64,000 nt of DNA from Reyranella sp. CPCC 100927 (GTDB lineage Bacteria > Pseudomonadota > Alphaproteobacteria > Reyranellales > Reyranellaceae), in NCBI RefSeq assembly GCF_007859315.1, contig NZ_VOHA01000005.1, positions 62,001 through 126,000 of the forward strand, given 5' to 3'. Every line of letters begins with the position of its first letter. Position 1 is the first letter of the stretch. The notes beneath the pieces are model-generated. The model worked only from the letters and a program-made list of their open reading frames with translations. It had not been told where the DNA came from and made no database searches. Below are positions 35,377-43,699 of the stretch, piece by piece. Made by a program: the position numbers and the translations under genes.

Positions 35377-36239
35377 CACACCGAGACGTGCTGTGCTTTG
35401 GGCATGTAGTGCAGCACCCGGCGCTCGACCAGCACCACGGCCGCATAGGCGACGATGCCGATCAGGGTCAGCAGGATGATGGTGACGAACACCATCGCCG
35501 TGTTGCCCTGGCCCTCGCCGTAGGTGAGCAGATAGCCCAGGCCCAGATTGCCGCCCACCAGCTCGCCCACGACGACGCCGATCACCGCGAGCGTCGCAGC
35601 GATGCGCAGGCCGGCGAACAGCGGCGGCAGCGAGGCCGGGTACTCGATCATGCGGAACACCTGCAGGCGACTGGCCGAAAAGGAGCGCGCGAGGTTCACC
35701 ATATCGGGATCGACCGTGCGCACCGCCGTCAGCACGTTCACCATCACCGGGAAGAACACGATCAGGATGGCGACCAGGATCTTGGGATAGACGGTGTAGC
35801 CCAGCCACATCACGAACAGCGGTGCGAAGGCGACCTTGGGCGCGATCTGCAGTGCCAGGATGTAGGGCGACAGCACCAGTTCGGTCTTGGGCGACAGGCC
35901 CAGGATGAAGCCGATCACGATGCCCAGCAGACAGCCCAGCGCGAAGCCGGCGATGATCTCCAAGGTCGTGATGCCGGCGTGCCACAGCAGCCGGTCGTTG
36001 GCCAGCATGCGCAGGAACTCCGTCCACACCGTCGACGGCGGCGGCAGCACAAACTCGGGAACGCCGGCCATCGCCGGCAGCCATTGCCAGGCAGCGAGGA
36101 AGGCGGCCAGCACCGCGAGGCTGGCGATGATCGTGCCGGCGGTGAAGCCCGACGTACCGGCTGGCGCAGGCGCGACCGCGGCAGCTGGTGTCCTGTCGGT
36201 GACGGCAGCGTCGCTGCCGGCGTCGGCGACGTGGGCCAT
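35376..36239 (-). CDS. ABC transporter permease (SsuC/TauC-like)
   Basis: 287 residues with an N-terminal Ala-rich cytoplasmic leader, about six membrane segments and the EAA-loop region around FRMIEYPASLPPLFAGLRIA, typical of the nitrate/sulfonate/taurine permease family. It ends TGATG into the SDR gene and starts two bases after the binding-protein gene stop, so the transporter is built into the catabolic operon. Members of this family carry sulfonates, phthalates and other organic anions. Confidence 0.9.
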   Translation of the reverse strand: MAHVADAGSDAAVTDRTPAAAVAPAPAGTSGFTAGTIIASLAVLAAFLAAWQWLPAMAGVPEFVLPPPSTVWTEFLRMLANDRLLWHAGITTLEIIAGFALGCLLGIVIGFILGLSPKTELVLSPYILALQIAPKVAFAPLFVMWLGYTVYPKILVAILIVFFPVMVNVLTAVRTVDPDMVNLARSFSASRLQVFRMIEYPASLPPLFAGLRIAATLAVIGVVVGELVGGNLGLGYLLTYGEGQGNTAMVFVTIILLTLIGIVAYAAVVLVERRVLHYMPKAQHVSV

Positions 36240-36241
36240 GG

Positions 36242-37219
36242 CTATTGCACGAACTGGTTCGTGAACAGGTCGGCGACCGGCACCGCCTTGGGCACGATGC
36301 CTTCCTTGACATAGAACTGCTGCACCGCCGCCAGCCGCTCGGCGTCGATGGTGCCCAGCACGGTCTGGCCCGGATAGACGTAGGTGTTGTAGAGGCGGAA
36401 CACGGCCTCGATATAGGCTTCCTTGCCCTTGTGCTGCGGCACGGCGCTGATGTAGTCGCGCGCCGCGGCAGCGGGATCCTTCATGATGTCCTGCATGCCC
36501 TTGAGCGTGGCGCGCACCAGTTTGCGCACCACGTCGGGACGCTTCTGGATGGTGTCGTCGGCGACCAGGATCGCCTGCGCCATGCTCTTGAAGAAGTCAT
36601 CCGACGAAAAGATCTTGATCTTGATGCCGGCGTCGGTCACCGAGGCGATCCAGTCGGGCACGGCAGCCATCGCGTCGGCCTTGCCGGCGGCGAACAGCTG
36701 CCACACACCGGCGGGACCGGCGGCCTGCGCATCGACATCGTTCTTGCTCAAGCCGGCCGAGGCCAGCATGCCCTGCAGCGCGAAGAACGTGGTGTCCTGG
36801 TAGGCCATCGTCGTGATGATGCGGCCCTTGAGGTCCTTGGGCCCGTTGATGCCCTTGCCGTCATGCACCACCAGCTGGGTCAGCGAGCGGCCGCCCAGCA
36901 CGGCGACGGCCTTGACCGGGATGCCCTGGGCGCGCGCGATGATCGGCGTGTCGCCGATGGCGCCGCCGATCAGGGCGTTGCCGACGCCGACCTGCTTGGC
37001 GACATCGACGCCGCCCTTGGCGACGACGAAGTTCACCTTCAGCCCCTCGGCGGCGTAGTAGCCGCGGCCCTGCGCCAGCATCCACGGCCCGAAGGCCGGC
37101 AGGAACGCGGCGGCAGGCAGCAGGTAGGTGATTTCCTCGGCCTGTGCGCGCGCAGATCCCGCGATGGCGGTGGCTGCGACGGCGACCGTCGAGGTCATAA
37201 AGGCTCGCTTCGTCAACAT
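36242..37219 (-). CDS. ABC transporter substrate-binding protein (SsuA/NMT1-like)
   Basis: 325 residues. The signal peptide starts MLTKRAFMTSTVAVAATA and ends near ARAQA; the mature protein has an NMT1/SsuA-like fold with GRGYYAAEGLKVNFVVAKGG, GDTPIIARAQG and DLKGRIITTMAYQDT. GGAG lies upstream of ATG 37219. It should deliver an aromatic or organosulfur compound to the permease. A 31-bp perfect inverted repeat lies between it and the ATPase gene, perhaps to raise its mRNA level relative to the other subunits. Confidence 0.9.
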   Translation of the reverse strand: MLTKRAFMTSTVAVAATAIAGSARAQAEEITYLLPAAAFLPAFGPWMLAQGRGYYAAEGLKVNFVVAKGGVDVAKQVGVGNALIGGAIGDTPIIARAQGIPVKAVAVLGGRSLTQLVVHDGKGINGPKDLKGRIITTMAYQDTTFFALQGMLASAGLSKNDVDAQAAGPAGVWQLFAAGKADAMAAVPDWIASVTDAGIKIKIFSSDDFFKSMAQAILVADDTIQKRPDVVRKLVRATLKGMQDIMKDPAAAARDYISAVPQHKGKEAYIEAVFRLYNTYVYPGQTVLGTIDAERLAAVQQFYVKEGIVPKAVPVADLFTNQFVQ

Positions 37220-37255
37220 CGTCGGGTCTCCGGCTGAAACGGCTTGAGCCCACCC

Positions 37256-37340
37256 GTCATCCCGAGCACAGCGAGGGATCTTTTCGAAACGGCGCACGGT
37301 GCGCTCTGACGAAAAGATCCCTCGCTGTGCTCGGGATGAC
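37256..37340. repeat. Perfect 31-bp inverted repeat, family C, inside the ABC operon
   Basis: Arms 37256-37286 and 37310-37340 are perfectly complementary, starting GTCATCCCGAGCACAGCGAG, with a 23-bp loop. The repeat lies between the ATPase and binding-protein genes. A very stable mRNA hairpin is expected, acting as a processing or attenuation point, or as a remnant of a dispersed element. Confidence 0.9.
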
Positions 37341-37390
37341 GGCGGGGACTACGCTCGGGGATGACAGGAGGCGTCGCATCGAAGACATAC

Positions 37391-38191
37391 TCAGACCGCA
37401 CGGGCGTCGGCGGTGTCATAGATGTGCAGCAGCTCCATCAGCCGTGCGGCGTACTCGTGCACGCGCGGCCGGCTGCGGCGCACCATGGGGTTGTCGCGGT
37501 CCGGCAGGTCATCCAGGCGGATTTCCTCGATGATCGTGCCCGGACGTTGGCTCATCACCAGAACGCGGTCGGCGAGCGTAATGGACTCGACCAAATCATG
37601 CGTGATCAGCAGCGCCGTCTTCTTCTCGGCCGCCAAGGTGCGGGCGAGATCCTGCTGCAGCACCATCTTGGTCTGCGCATCCAGTGCCGAGAACGGCTCG
37701 TCCATCAGCAGCACGACCGGATCGACGGCCAAGGTGCGCGCGAGCGCCGCGCGCTGGCGCATGCCGCCCGACAGTTGGTGCGGATAGTGGTTCTCGAAAC
37801 CGGCGAGATGGCATTTTGCCAGTAACGCCTTGGCGCGCTCACGCCGCTCGCGCGCCGGCATGCCGCGCACTTCGAGCCCGAACTCGGCGTTTTGCTGGAT
37901 GGTACGCCACGGCAGCAGCAGGTCCTTCTGCAGCATGAACGCCACCTGCGGATTGGGGCCGCTGACCAGCTGGCCGTCGATGCGCACCTCGCCGTCGCTG
38001 GGCAGATAAAGGCCCGAGCCCATGTTGAGCAGGGTGGACTTGCCGCAGCCGCTGGGCCCGATCAGCGCCACGATCTCGCCGTCGCCGATCGACACGGACA
38101 CGTTCTGCACGGCCACCACCGGTTGGGCGCCAGCGCCGCGCGGCGGGAAGCGCTTGGTGACGTTGCGGAATTCGATGCGAAGGTCGGGCAT
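37391..38191 (-). CDS. ABC transporter ATP-binding protein (SsuB/TauB-like)
   Basis: 266 residues. Walker A is GPSGCGKST, the signature is LSGGMRQRAALAR and Walker B is VVLLMDEPFSALD, followed by the H-loop LITHDL. It powers the importer with the permease and binding protein downstream on the same strand. ATG 38191 is preferred over an upstream in-frame ATG at 38206 because the protein homology begins there. It starts only 11 bp after the Rieske ferredoxin stop. Confidence 0.92.
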   Translation of the reverse strand: MPDLRIEFRNVTKRFPPRGAGAQPVVAVQNVSVSIGDGEIVALIGPSGCGKSTLLNMGSGLYLPSDGEVRIDGQLVSGPNPQVAFMLQKDLLLPWRTIQQNAEFGLEVRGMPARERRERAKALLAKCHLAGFENHYPHQLSGGMRQRAALARTLAVDPVVLLMDEPFSALDAQTKMVLQQDLARTLAAEKKTALLITHDLVESITLADRVLVMSQRPGTIIEEIRLDDLPDRDNPMVRRSRPRVHEYAARLMELLHIYDTADARAV

Positions 38192-38202
38192 TGTTCCGAA
38201 CC

Positions 38203-38517
38203 TCACGCGACGCCGACGAACAGGCGCCCGGATTCGAGCTTCACGTCATAGCGCCGCAGATCGCGATCAGCCGGCTCCTTGGTGCAGCGGCCGGTGGGAA
38301 TGTGGAACTTGGCGCCGTGCAGCGGGCACTCGATCTCGTCGCCCTCGATGAAGCCTTGCGAGAGCAGGGCGTAGGCGTGAGGACACACATCCTCGAGCGC
38401 ATAGAATTCGCCATTGAGGCGATAGAGGCCGACATCACGGTCGCCCAGCTTCACCGTGATGGGCATGTCCTCCGCTACGTCCTCAGGCGCTGCTACGTCG
38501 TGCCATGTGGTCGTCAT
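38203..38517 (-). CDS. Rieske [2Fe-2S] ferredoxin component of oxygenase
   Basis: 104 residues, the usual size of BphA3/NdoA-type ferredoxins. Cluster ligands are Cys45-x-His47 (CPHAY) and Cys64-x2-His67 (CPLHG). It carries electrons from the FAD reductase to the oxygenase. It is the promoter-proximal gene of the 12-kb minus-strand cluster, while its partners are several genes away, showing that the cluster works as a unit. The upstream gap is AT-rich with inverted repeats. Confidence 0.93.
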   Translation of the reverse strand: MTTTWHDVAAPEDVAEDMPITVKLGDRDVGLYRLNGEFYALEDVCPHAYALLSQGFIEGDEIECPLHGAKFHIPTGRCTKEPADRDLRRYDVKLESGRLFVGVA

Positions 38518-38533
38518 CGCGTGTCCGCTCTTG

Positions 38534-38573
38534 TTTTATTAGTGAAACGCGGTTACCTATATGGATCATCATA
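38534..38573 (-). promoter_or_regulatory. Candidate promoter/operator region of the Rieske cluster
   Basis: The 280-bp gap before the ferredoxin gene has an unusually AT-rich patch here. It contains GTTT/AAAC-type and CCTAT/ATAGG (10-bp spacer) inverted repeats, suitable for an IclR dimer. No clear consensus promoter is visible. The rest of the gap to 38797 shows nothing gene-like. Confidence 0.35.
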
Positions 38574-38797
38574 GGCAACAGCCACCGCCTGTCAAGCGGG
38601 TGTGGCGGACAGGGAAGGCATGGCTCTTCGCCGGCTCCGATCGCGGAGGCGAGTGCACGGCCGCACGAACTCCTTCCGTGGCACTGGAGACAGGCCCCTC
38701 ATGCCATCGCCGCCTGCTTCAGCACCTCAGTTGCAACCCAACCTCGCCGGTTACGATGGATACTGTTAAAGCCAAGCACCAATCGGGTTGATCGAGG

Positions 38798-39538
38798 ATG
38801 TCGCCAGTGGGATGGGAGGCACTCGGGCAGTGGGGTGAAGACGCCGCCCGCATCGAACCGCTCGCTGGCGGCGTTGCCAACGACGTGTGGAGCGTGCGCG
38901 TCCACGGGCACCTCGCGGTCGGTCGTATCGGTGCCAGGAGCGACGCTGATCTCGCGTGGGAGACCGAGCTCCTCCAACATCTCGCCCGGGAAGGTCTGAC
39001 CGTGCCAGTGCCGATCCCGACGATGGATGGCCGGCTGTTCGCGGACGGCCTGGTGGTGATGACATATGTGGAGGGCGGACCGCCCGAGACGGAGGCCGAC
39101 TGGCGGCGCGCGGCCGACACGCTCCGCCGGCTGCATCGGTTGACGCAGGGCTGGCCGCAGCGCCCGGGTTGGCGATCGTCGACCGACCTCCTGCACGCCG
39201 AGACCGGGACGAGGATCGACCTCGGCGCGATGCCGCCGGAGGGCGTTGCTCGATGCCGAGCAGCGTGGGCTCGGCTCATCGGGCGTCGGACATGCGTCGT
39301 CCACGGCGACCCCAATCCGCGCAATATCCGGATGACCGCAGATCGGGTCGCGCTGATCGACTGGGACGAGTCGCACGTCGACGCCCCCGACCTTGACCTG
39401 GTGCTGCCCCACAACGCCGCCGGCCTCGACGGCGACGCGCATGACATCGCCGCGCAAGCATCGGCCGCATGGGAAGCCGCCGTCTGCTGGAACGACGAGC
39501 ACGCAATCAAGCGGCTTGCCGAAGTTCGAGCGGTCTGA
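38798..39538 (+). CDS. Aminoglycoside-phosphotransferase (APH) family kinase-like protein
   Basis: About 246 residues. The C-lobe motifs CVVHGDPNPRNI (catalytic Asp, Asn) and LIDWDES (DxD-type metal site) are clear, while the N-lobe (PLAGGVANDVWSVRV) is short. The family phosphorylates small hydroxylated compounds, not only antibiotics. ATG 38798 follows GAGG with no spacing; GTG at 38807 has better spacing (9 bp) and could be the real start. It stands alone between oppositely oriented clusters, so its substrate is unknown. Confidence 0.82.
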   Translation: MSPVGWEALGQWGEDAARIEPLAGGVANDVWSVRVHGHLAVGRIGARSDADLAWETELLQHLAREGLTVPVPIPTMDGRLFADGLVVMTYVEGGPPETEADWRRAADTLRRLHRLTQGWPQRPGWRSSTDLLHAETGTRIDLGAMPPEGVARCRAAWARLIGRRTCVVHGDPNPRNIRMTADRVALIDWDESHVDAPDLDLVLPHNAAGLDGDAHDIAAQASAAWEAAVCWNDEHAIKRLAEVRAV

Positions 39539-39727
39539 GCAGCGGCAGCGAATCAAGAGGTCGCATCGAATGCCGGATTCCCCGGCGACGCCGCTTAGCC
39601 ACCTGACGTGATCTGGGCCGGCTTCGTGATTAGGGGCGTATCCCACCATTCAATCTGCGGTGCCTGTGATGCGGTGCTCCGCGACGCGCCGGCTTGACTT
39701 GCCTCACAAGAGAGTTATGCAAGGCGA

Positions 39728-40294
39728 ATGGACGTCGACGACGCGACATTGATCGAAGACCTTGCTCGTCCCTACCGGGCAGGGACGGCGATGCGCGTTT
39801 TCATAGGCCGCGGTGCGGCAGCGGTTCCGGTGTTGGTCGAGGGGCTGCAGCATCCGGACGCCGAAGCCCGCTATCAATGCTGTCGTCTGCTTGACCGATT
39901 GCTGACCGCAGACGCGATGCAGCCGCTGCTCAAGATGTTGGATGATCCCGATGCGCGGGTGAGGGTTTCGGCTTTGCACAGCCTGAGCTGTGATCGCTGC
40001 AAGACAGACGCCTGTCTTCCCACGGACGGTCCTTTGTTGAAGAAGGCCATCCAGCTGCTCGACGCGGACCCTGACGCCCATGTCCGTGCCATGGCGATCG
40101 AGGCCGTGGGCCGGTCTGCTCACATCGAACCTGTGGCCGAGGCGGCGATCGTGAGAAGCATGTCGACTGATCCTTCGCCCGCAGTCCGGAAGAAAGCGCG
40201 CTGGTATGCGCCAGGTGGAAAAATCCACGAACGGTCAAAAGGCCGACACCATCGACAGGCGTCACGAACAGGCGCCGGAATCGCCCGGCCCTGA
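39728..40294 (+). CDS. HEAT-repeat protein
   Basis: 188 residues made of roughly three or four alpha-helical HEAT-like repeats, for example PDAEARYQCCRLLDRL, DPDARVRVSALHSL and DPDAHVRAMAIEAVG, and a basic tail (KGRHHRQASRTG). Such proteins are scaffolds; some act as phycobilin-lyase-like or NPC-type adaptors. AAGG precedes the ATG. The cysteines in CDRCKTDACL could bind a metal but this is a guess. It has no obvious operon partner. Confidence 0.75.
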   Translation: MDVDDATLIEDLARPYRAGTAMRVFIGRGAAAVPVLVEGLQHPDAEARYQCCRLLDRLLTADAMQPLLKMLDDPDARVRVSALHSLSCDRCKTDACLPTDGPLLKKAIQLLDADPDAHVRAMAIEAVGRSAHIEPVAEAAIVRSMSTDPSPAVRKKARWYAPGGKIHERSKGRHHRQASRTGAGIARP

Positions 40295-40296
40295 CT

Positions 40297-41334
40297 TCAT
40301 TCCGGCTTGAGTCCGGCCGTGGTGGCGATGGCGGCAAGCCGCTGTCGCTCGGCCGCGATCAGCGCGGCGAAGTCCTGCGGTCCGAGATCGCGTGGATCGG
40401 CGCCGAGCTGCGCCAGGCGCTGGCGGAAGTCAGCCGACGTCACCACGCGGCGGATGGCCACGGCCAGGCGATCACGGATCGGATGGGCAAGCCCCTTGGG
40501 CGCGGCGATGCCCCACCAGGGAACGTAGGCGACCGACGGCAGGCCGAGCTCCGCCATGCTCGGCACGCCCGGCATCGCCGAGCATCGCGTCTCGCCAGCG
40601 ACACCCAGCGCGACCAGCGCGCCGCTGGCGATATGCGGCAGCGCGGTCTGCACCGACAGGAATGTCGCCTGCACGCGATTGGCCAGCAGATCGCGCAGCA
40701 TGTCGGGATCGCCGCGATACATGGCGGCGACGGCCGTCGTGCCGGTAGCCTGCATCAGCAGCGCGAAGTTGATCTGCGAACTGGTGCCTGGTCCTGACAG
40801 CGCGTACGTCAGCGCGTGATCGGGTCGCCGCAGCTGAGCGATGAACGCAGCGAGGTCGGTCATGCCCAATGCCGACGGTACGCAAAGCACCGGCGGCGCT
40901 TCGGCCACCATGGCGATCGGCTGGAAGTCGGTGTAGGGATCGAAGGGCAGGCTGCGGCGCAGCATCGGCAGCAGCAGGGCGCCCGACGGCAGCATCAGCA
41001 GCATGTGGCCGTCGGCCGAGGCGTGCGCGACGGCTTCGGCGGCAATGGCGCCGCCGGCGCCGGCGCGGTTTTCAACCACGATGGGCTGGCCCAGCGTGTC
41101 GCCGATTGCCTGCGCCAGCGCGCGTGCGGGAATGTCGGCGGAGCCGCCGGCAGGAAAGCCGACCAGCAGCCGGATGGGCTGATTGGGCCAGTGACCCTGC
41201 GCCTGCGCGCTGCGCAACGCTAGCACGGCGAGCGGAGCCCCGACGATGCGGCGGCGGCGCAGATAGCCCAGAGCGGCGTGGGGATGCGGGAGACGAGGCC
41301 TGCGCGATGGCACGGCCCGGAGCGGTGTGGCCAT
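40297..41334 (-). CDS. Bug/TctC-family solute-binding protein
   Basis: 345 residues from ATG 41334, which is 7 bp from GGAAGG; an ATG at 41340 is too close to it. The long basic leader (SRRPRLPHPHAAL, then RRRRIVGAPLAVLALRSAQAQ) includes a signal peptide. The mature start WPNQPIRLLVGFPAGGSADI and VVENRAGAGGAIAAEAVAH are typical of Bug proteins. It stops 2 bp from the convergent HEAT-repeat gene. The racemase-like gene upstream on the same strand suggests a shared substrate such as a hydantoin or hydroxy/keto acid. Confidence 0.88.
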   Translation of the reverse strand: MATPLRAVPSRRPRLPHPHAALGYLRRRRIVGAPLAVLALRSAQAQGHWPNQPIRLLVGFPAGGSADIPARALAQAIGDTLGQPIVVENRAGAGGAIAAEAVAHASADGHMLLMLPSGALLLPMLRRSLPFDPYTDFQPIAMVAEAPPVLCVPSALGMTDLAAFIAQLRRPDHALTYALSGPGTSSQINFALLMQATGTTAVAAMYRGDPDMLRDLLANRVQATFLSVQTALPHIASGALVALGVAGETRCSAMPGVPSMAELGLPSVAYVPWWGIAAPKGLAHPIRDRLAVAIRRVVTSADFRQRLAQLGADPRDLGPQDFAALIAAERQRLAAIATTAGLKPE

Positions 41335-41469
41335 GGTCATACCTTCCGTTCGAGTCGGTATGGATATCCGGGATGGTGCCTCGCGCCTGAATGGTTATTG
41401 AACTTGCGAGACCTGAGGATGGTACGGAAGCGAGTCCCGGTTGTCCAGCACCGGCCGCCGCCGCGCGCG

Positions 41470-42333
41470 TCAAAACACTTTCTTGCGCCGCCACTTCGCC
41501 GGCCGCTCGCCGGGGAAGGCGAGGCCGCTGGCGTCGACACCGAGGTCGACCAGAGTCTTGGCGACCGCGATGGCGCAGCGATAACCCTCGAGCACCGGCA
41601 CGTCCCAGCCGATGGTGTTCAGGCGCTTCTGCAGCAGCGGCTGCATCCAGTAGGCCGCCGAGCAGCCCAGCATGATCACGTCGGCGCCGTCGTCCTCGAT
41701 GGCGGCGACCGCCTCGGTCACGGCAGCACTCAACATCACTGAGGGCTTGCCCGCCAGCGCCCGGTCGCGCTCGGCCTGGATCGGCCGTTCGTCGGGCAGG
41801 TGCGGCTTGGGCAGCGGGAAGTTGACGTTGCGGATCGAGGCACACCGCCCGGTCATCCGATACTGCACGACGAGGTGGGCCATCTGCATGTTGTGGGTTT
41901 CGGAGACGTCGATGATGCTGAACTTGTCGCCGAGCAGGCCGGCGACATGCATCTGTGCATGGGCGCACGATGTGATGGGGATGCGGTACTGACGACCGAT
42001 CTCGCGCGCCTCCATGTATGCCGGATCGCCACCACCCAACAGCACGATGGCGTTGTAGCGGCCACCGGCGCAGGCCTCGCGCACCAGCGGCAGGCGATTG
42101 GCGCCGACCGAGAGGAACTCCTGCCGGGTCTCGACCGGCCAGTTGCCGTGTGTCGCGCGTGCACCGGGATGCAGATCCCAGTCGACGCCTTCGAGCACCG
42201 GCGCCACGTCGGCATGGTTGTAGAGCTGCTCTTCCTTGGGGCCGTCTGTTGGGCGCATCTGGAAGCTGCTGCCCGGCGCCAGGCTGAATGGGTTGATCAG
42301 CAGGAAGCGGTAGGGGCTGGGCCGGGCGGTCAT
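41470..42333 (-). CDS. Asp/Glu/hydantoin racemase-superfamily protein
   Basis: 287 residues with AAGGAG 6 bp before ATG 42333. The fold is suggested by the N-terminal FLLINPFS, the middle GGDPAYMEAREIG and the C-terminal VIMLGCSAAYWM, which holds the second catalytic cysteine (Cys224). The first cysteine expected in the middle motif (usually C-x-G-D) is Gly here. A one-base racemase, a decarboxylase-type (AMDase-like) or a lyase activity is therefore possible. It is followed on the same strand by a Bug binding protein, which supports an uptake-plus-conversion pair. Confidence 0.75.
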   Translation of the reverse strand: MTARPSPYRFLLINPFSLAPGSSFQMRPTDGPKEEQLYNHADVAPVLEGVDWDLHPGARATHGNWPVETRQEFLSVGANRLPLVREACAGGRYNAIVLLGGGDPAYMEAREIGRQYRIPITSCAHAQMHVAGLLGDKFSIIDVSETHNMQMAHLVVQYRMTGRCASIRNVNFPLPKPHLPDERPIQAERDRALAGKPSVMLSAAVTEAVAAIEDDGADVIMLGCSAAYWMQPLLQKRLNTIGWDVPVLEGYRCAIAVAKTLVDLGVDASGLAFPGERPAKWRRKKVF

Positions 42334-42393
42334 GCGGGTCTCCTTGATCGTCTGACGCGACCTTACGCGCGCGGCCACGGATGGCGAGCGGCC

Positions 42394-42436
42394 TTGACAA
42401 GGCACGTCGGAGTCTAAATTCTACCGTCTGGTCGAT
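42394..42436 (+). promoter_or_regulatory. Promoter with operator-like sequence for the tandem binding-protein genes
   Basis: A perfect TTGACA (42394-42399) is followed 15 bp later by TAAATT as a weak -10. Directly after it comes TACCGTCTGGTCGATA, an imperfect palindrome where a repressor such as the downstream IclR protein could bind. The first gene begins about 45 bp further on. Confidence 0.5.
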
Positions 42437-42481
42437 AAACTGATCGCCAAACGAACGCAGCAAATCACCGGGTGGGAAACG

Positions 42482-43672
42482 ATGAAGCTCTGGGCGCCGG
42501 CGCTGGCCGGACTGTTCTCCATTGCCGTGCTGTCCGCGGCGCCCGCCGCGGCCAAGGACTACGGGCCGGGCGTGTCCGACACCGAGATCAAGATCGGCCA
42601 CACCATGCCCTACAGCGGTCCGGTGTCGGCCTACGGATCGGGCGGACGCGCGATTGCCGGCTACTTCAAGAAGGTCAACAGCGAGGGCGGCATCAACGGC
42701 CGGCAGATCAACTTCATCTCGCTGGATGATGCCTACAGCCCGCCCAAGACGGTGGAGCAGACCCGCAAGCTGGTCGAGCAGGACCAGGTGCTGCTGATCT
42801 TCGGCACCGTGGGCACGCCCACCAACACCGCGATCCACAAGTACCTCAACACCAAGCAGGTGCCGCACCTGATGATCTCGACCGGCGCGTCGAAGTTCAA
42901 CGACACCGCCAAGTTCCCGTGGACGACGCCGCTCTATCCTTCCTATCACCTCGAGCAGAAGATCTACGCCGACTACATCCTCAAGCACCGGCCCGACGCC
43001 AAGATCGCGGTCATCTATCCCAACGACGACTTCGGCAAGGACCACCTGCACGGCCTGAAGCAGGCGCTGGGCGAGAAGGGCAGGGCGCTGCTGGTGGCCG
43101 AGCAGAGCTACGAGACCACCGATCCCACCATCGATTCGCAGATCATCGCGCTCAAGGCCTCGGGCGCCACGGTGTTCGTGAACATCAGCACGCCCAAGTT
43201 CGCGGCCCAGGCCATCCGCAAGGCGCGCGACATCGGCTGGGCGCCGCTGCATCTGGTCGTCAACGCCTCGAGCTCGATCAGCTCGGTGCTGGCGCCGGCC
43301 GGGCTGGAGAATTCGGTCGGCCTGATCACCGCCGCCTTCATCAAGACGCCCAGCGATCCGGCGTGGGCGCAGGACGAGGACGTCAAGGCCTACGTCGCCT
43401 TCATGAAGAAGTGGGATCCGCAGGATTCGCCGGACGATGCCTTCTGCGCCATGGGCTACCTGGCCGGATCGGTGCTGCACCACGTGCTGCAGCGTGCCGG
43501 CAATACGCTGACGCGCGACAACGTCATGAAAGTGGCCAAGAGCATCCAGGATCTGCGGCCGCCCATGCTGCTGCCGGGCATCACGCTGCGCACCACGCCA
43601 CAGGATGTCGCTGCCTACACGACGCTGCGCCTGCAGCGCTTCGATGGCCAGAAATGGGTCCTGATGAACTAG
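42482..43672 (+). CDS. Liv-type ABC transporter substrate-binding protein, copy 1
   Basis: 396 residues. A signal peptide (to AAPAAA) is followed by the type I periplasmic-binding fold: SDTEIKIGHTMPYSGPVSAY, LIFGTVGTPTNTAIHKYL, then the hinge and second lobe to the C-terminus. The family binds branched-chain amino acids, amides and aromatic acids. Ribosome-binding GGTGGGA precedes the ATG. A close paralogue follows 27 bp downstream, but no Liv permease or ATPase genes are present, so partners must be encoded elsewhere. Confidence 0.92.
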   Translation: MKLWAPALAGLFSIAVLSAAPAAAKDYGPGVSDTEIKIGHTMPYSGPVSAYGSGGRAIAGYFKKVNSEGGINGRQINFISLDDAYSPPKTVEQTRKLVEQDQVLLIFGTVGTPTNTAIHKYLNTKQVPHLMISTGASKFNDTAKFPWTTPLYPSYHLEQKIYADYILKHRPDAKIAVIYPNDDFGKDHLHGLKQALGEKGRALLVAEQSYETTDPTIDSQIIALKASGATVFVNISTPKFAAQAIRKARDIGWAPLHLVVNASSSISSVLAPAGLENSVGLITAAFIKTPSDPAWAQDEDVKAYVAFMKKWDPQDSPDDAFCAMGYLAGSVLHHVLQRAGNTLTRDNVMKVAKSIQDLRPPMLLPGITLRTTPQDVAAYTTLRLQRFDGQKWVLMN

Positions 43673-43699
43673 ATGAAGCACTCGGACGGGCAGGACGTC

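Noticed and set aside
38798-39538. Antibiotic-resistance aminoglycoside phosphotransferase
   Set aside because: Only the general APH-family kinase motifs are present; nothing specific to resistance enzymes, and the family has many housekeeping or metabolic members.
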